From: Chloroflexota bacterium | Lineage (GTDB): Bacteria; Chloroflexota; Dehalococcoidia; JACQTR01 | Reading direction: 5' to 3' | Assembly: GCA_016210705.1 (NCBI GenBank) | Contig: JACQTR010000192.1 | Coordinates: 1 to 6,220, forward strand | Length of the DNA stretch: 6,220 nucleotides | In this document: piece by piece, positions 6,133-6,220 of the stretch | Numbering within the stretch: position 1 is the stretch's first letter | Layout: every line of letters starts with the position of its first letter | Position numbers and translations under genes: made by a program | Notes under the pieces: generated by a model | Told to the model about the DNA's origin: nothing | Seen by the model: only the letters and a program-made list of their open reading frames with translations | Database searches by the model: none

Positions 6133-6220
6133 TTTTTCTGACTATTGCTGCTCCCTTCGCTTTCATGAATGCAGTTACCTCTTTGGCAAGCTTTACTGCC
6201 CAGGGCTTCTGGCTGTTCGG
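6133..6220 (-). pseudogene. Possible N-terminal fragment of an NAD kinase-like gene (window edge)
   Basis: Read on the - strand from 6220, one frame gives PNSQKPWAVKLAKEVTAFM, then KAKGAAIVRKNADAG. The spacing N..KP.A..LAKE...F.K.KG is that seen at the start of NAD kinases (PpnK/NadK). The resemblance fades after KGAAIV, where the regulator start codon lies in another frame. No NAD kinase GGDGT motif follows, and shifting frame does not restore a continuation. It could be a truncated remnant whose start is outside the window, or chance. The short length makes this weak. Confidence 0.25.

Noticed and set aside
5894..6166. 90-residue - strand frame overlapping the regulator gene as an independent gene
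   Set aside because: Most of it overlaps the winged-helix domain of the regulator in another frame. Only the part beyond 6133 looks protein-like, and that is reported as a possible fragment instead.

Overview
The window is a bacterial chromosomal segment of moderate GC content, densely packed and mostly on the + strand. Gene order (dnaK, a lipoprotein, dnaJ, prmA), the DnaK C-terminus ending EGEFREV and the style of the UbiA and lipoprotein sequences suggest a Chloroflexota-type organism, perhaps Dehalococcoidia or Anaerolineae. That placement is inference from sequence flavour and was not tested by search.

Layout. Bases 1-1098 hold the 3' part of dnaK (Hsp70). After an 11-bp perfect hairpin comes a small exported lipoprotein gene (1168-1869). 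Its stop overlaps the dnaJ start (TGATG; dnaJ 1869-2987), and the dnaJ stop overlaps the TTG start of prmA (2984-3892). These four genes look like one chaperone/translation operon; the odd member is the lipoprotein between dnaK and dnaJ.

A 96-bp gap (3893-3988) then carries a good sigma70-type promoter with inverted and direct GGTCAAA-type repeats around it. It drives a second unit: an FMN-binding split-barrel (pyridoxamine-phosphate-oxidase-like) gene (3989-4486) and a UbiA/MenA-type membrane prenyltransferase (4520-5518). These two share a reading frame and are separated by one TAG codon. The conserved N-terminus of the prenyltransferase is encoded between that TAG and the first usable start codon, which is the strangest point in the window.

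On the - strand, a COG2345/SufR-like winged-helix regulator with a C-terminal three-cysteine motif (5515-6132) runs tail to tail with the prenyltransferase gene and overlaps it by 4 bp. The last 88 bases, read on the - strand, resemble the beginning of an NAD kinase that is abruptly lost at the regulator start.

I see no RNA genes, CRISPR arrays, insertion sequences or clear phage or defence genes. I did not find convincing evidence of a wholly new system. The best leads are the start/stop arrangement at the oxidase-like/prenyltransferase junction, the lipoprotein inside the chaperone operon, and the cysteine-bearing regulator.
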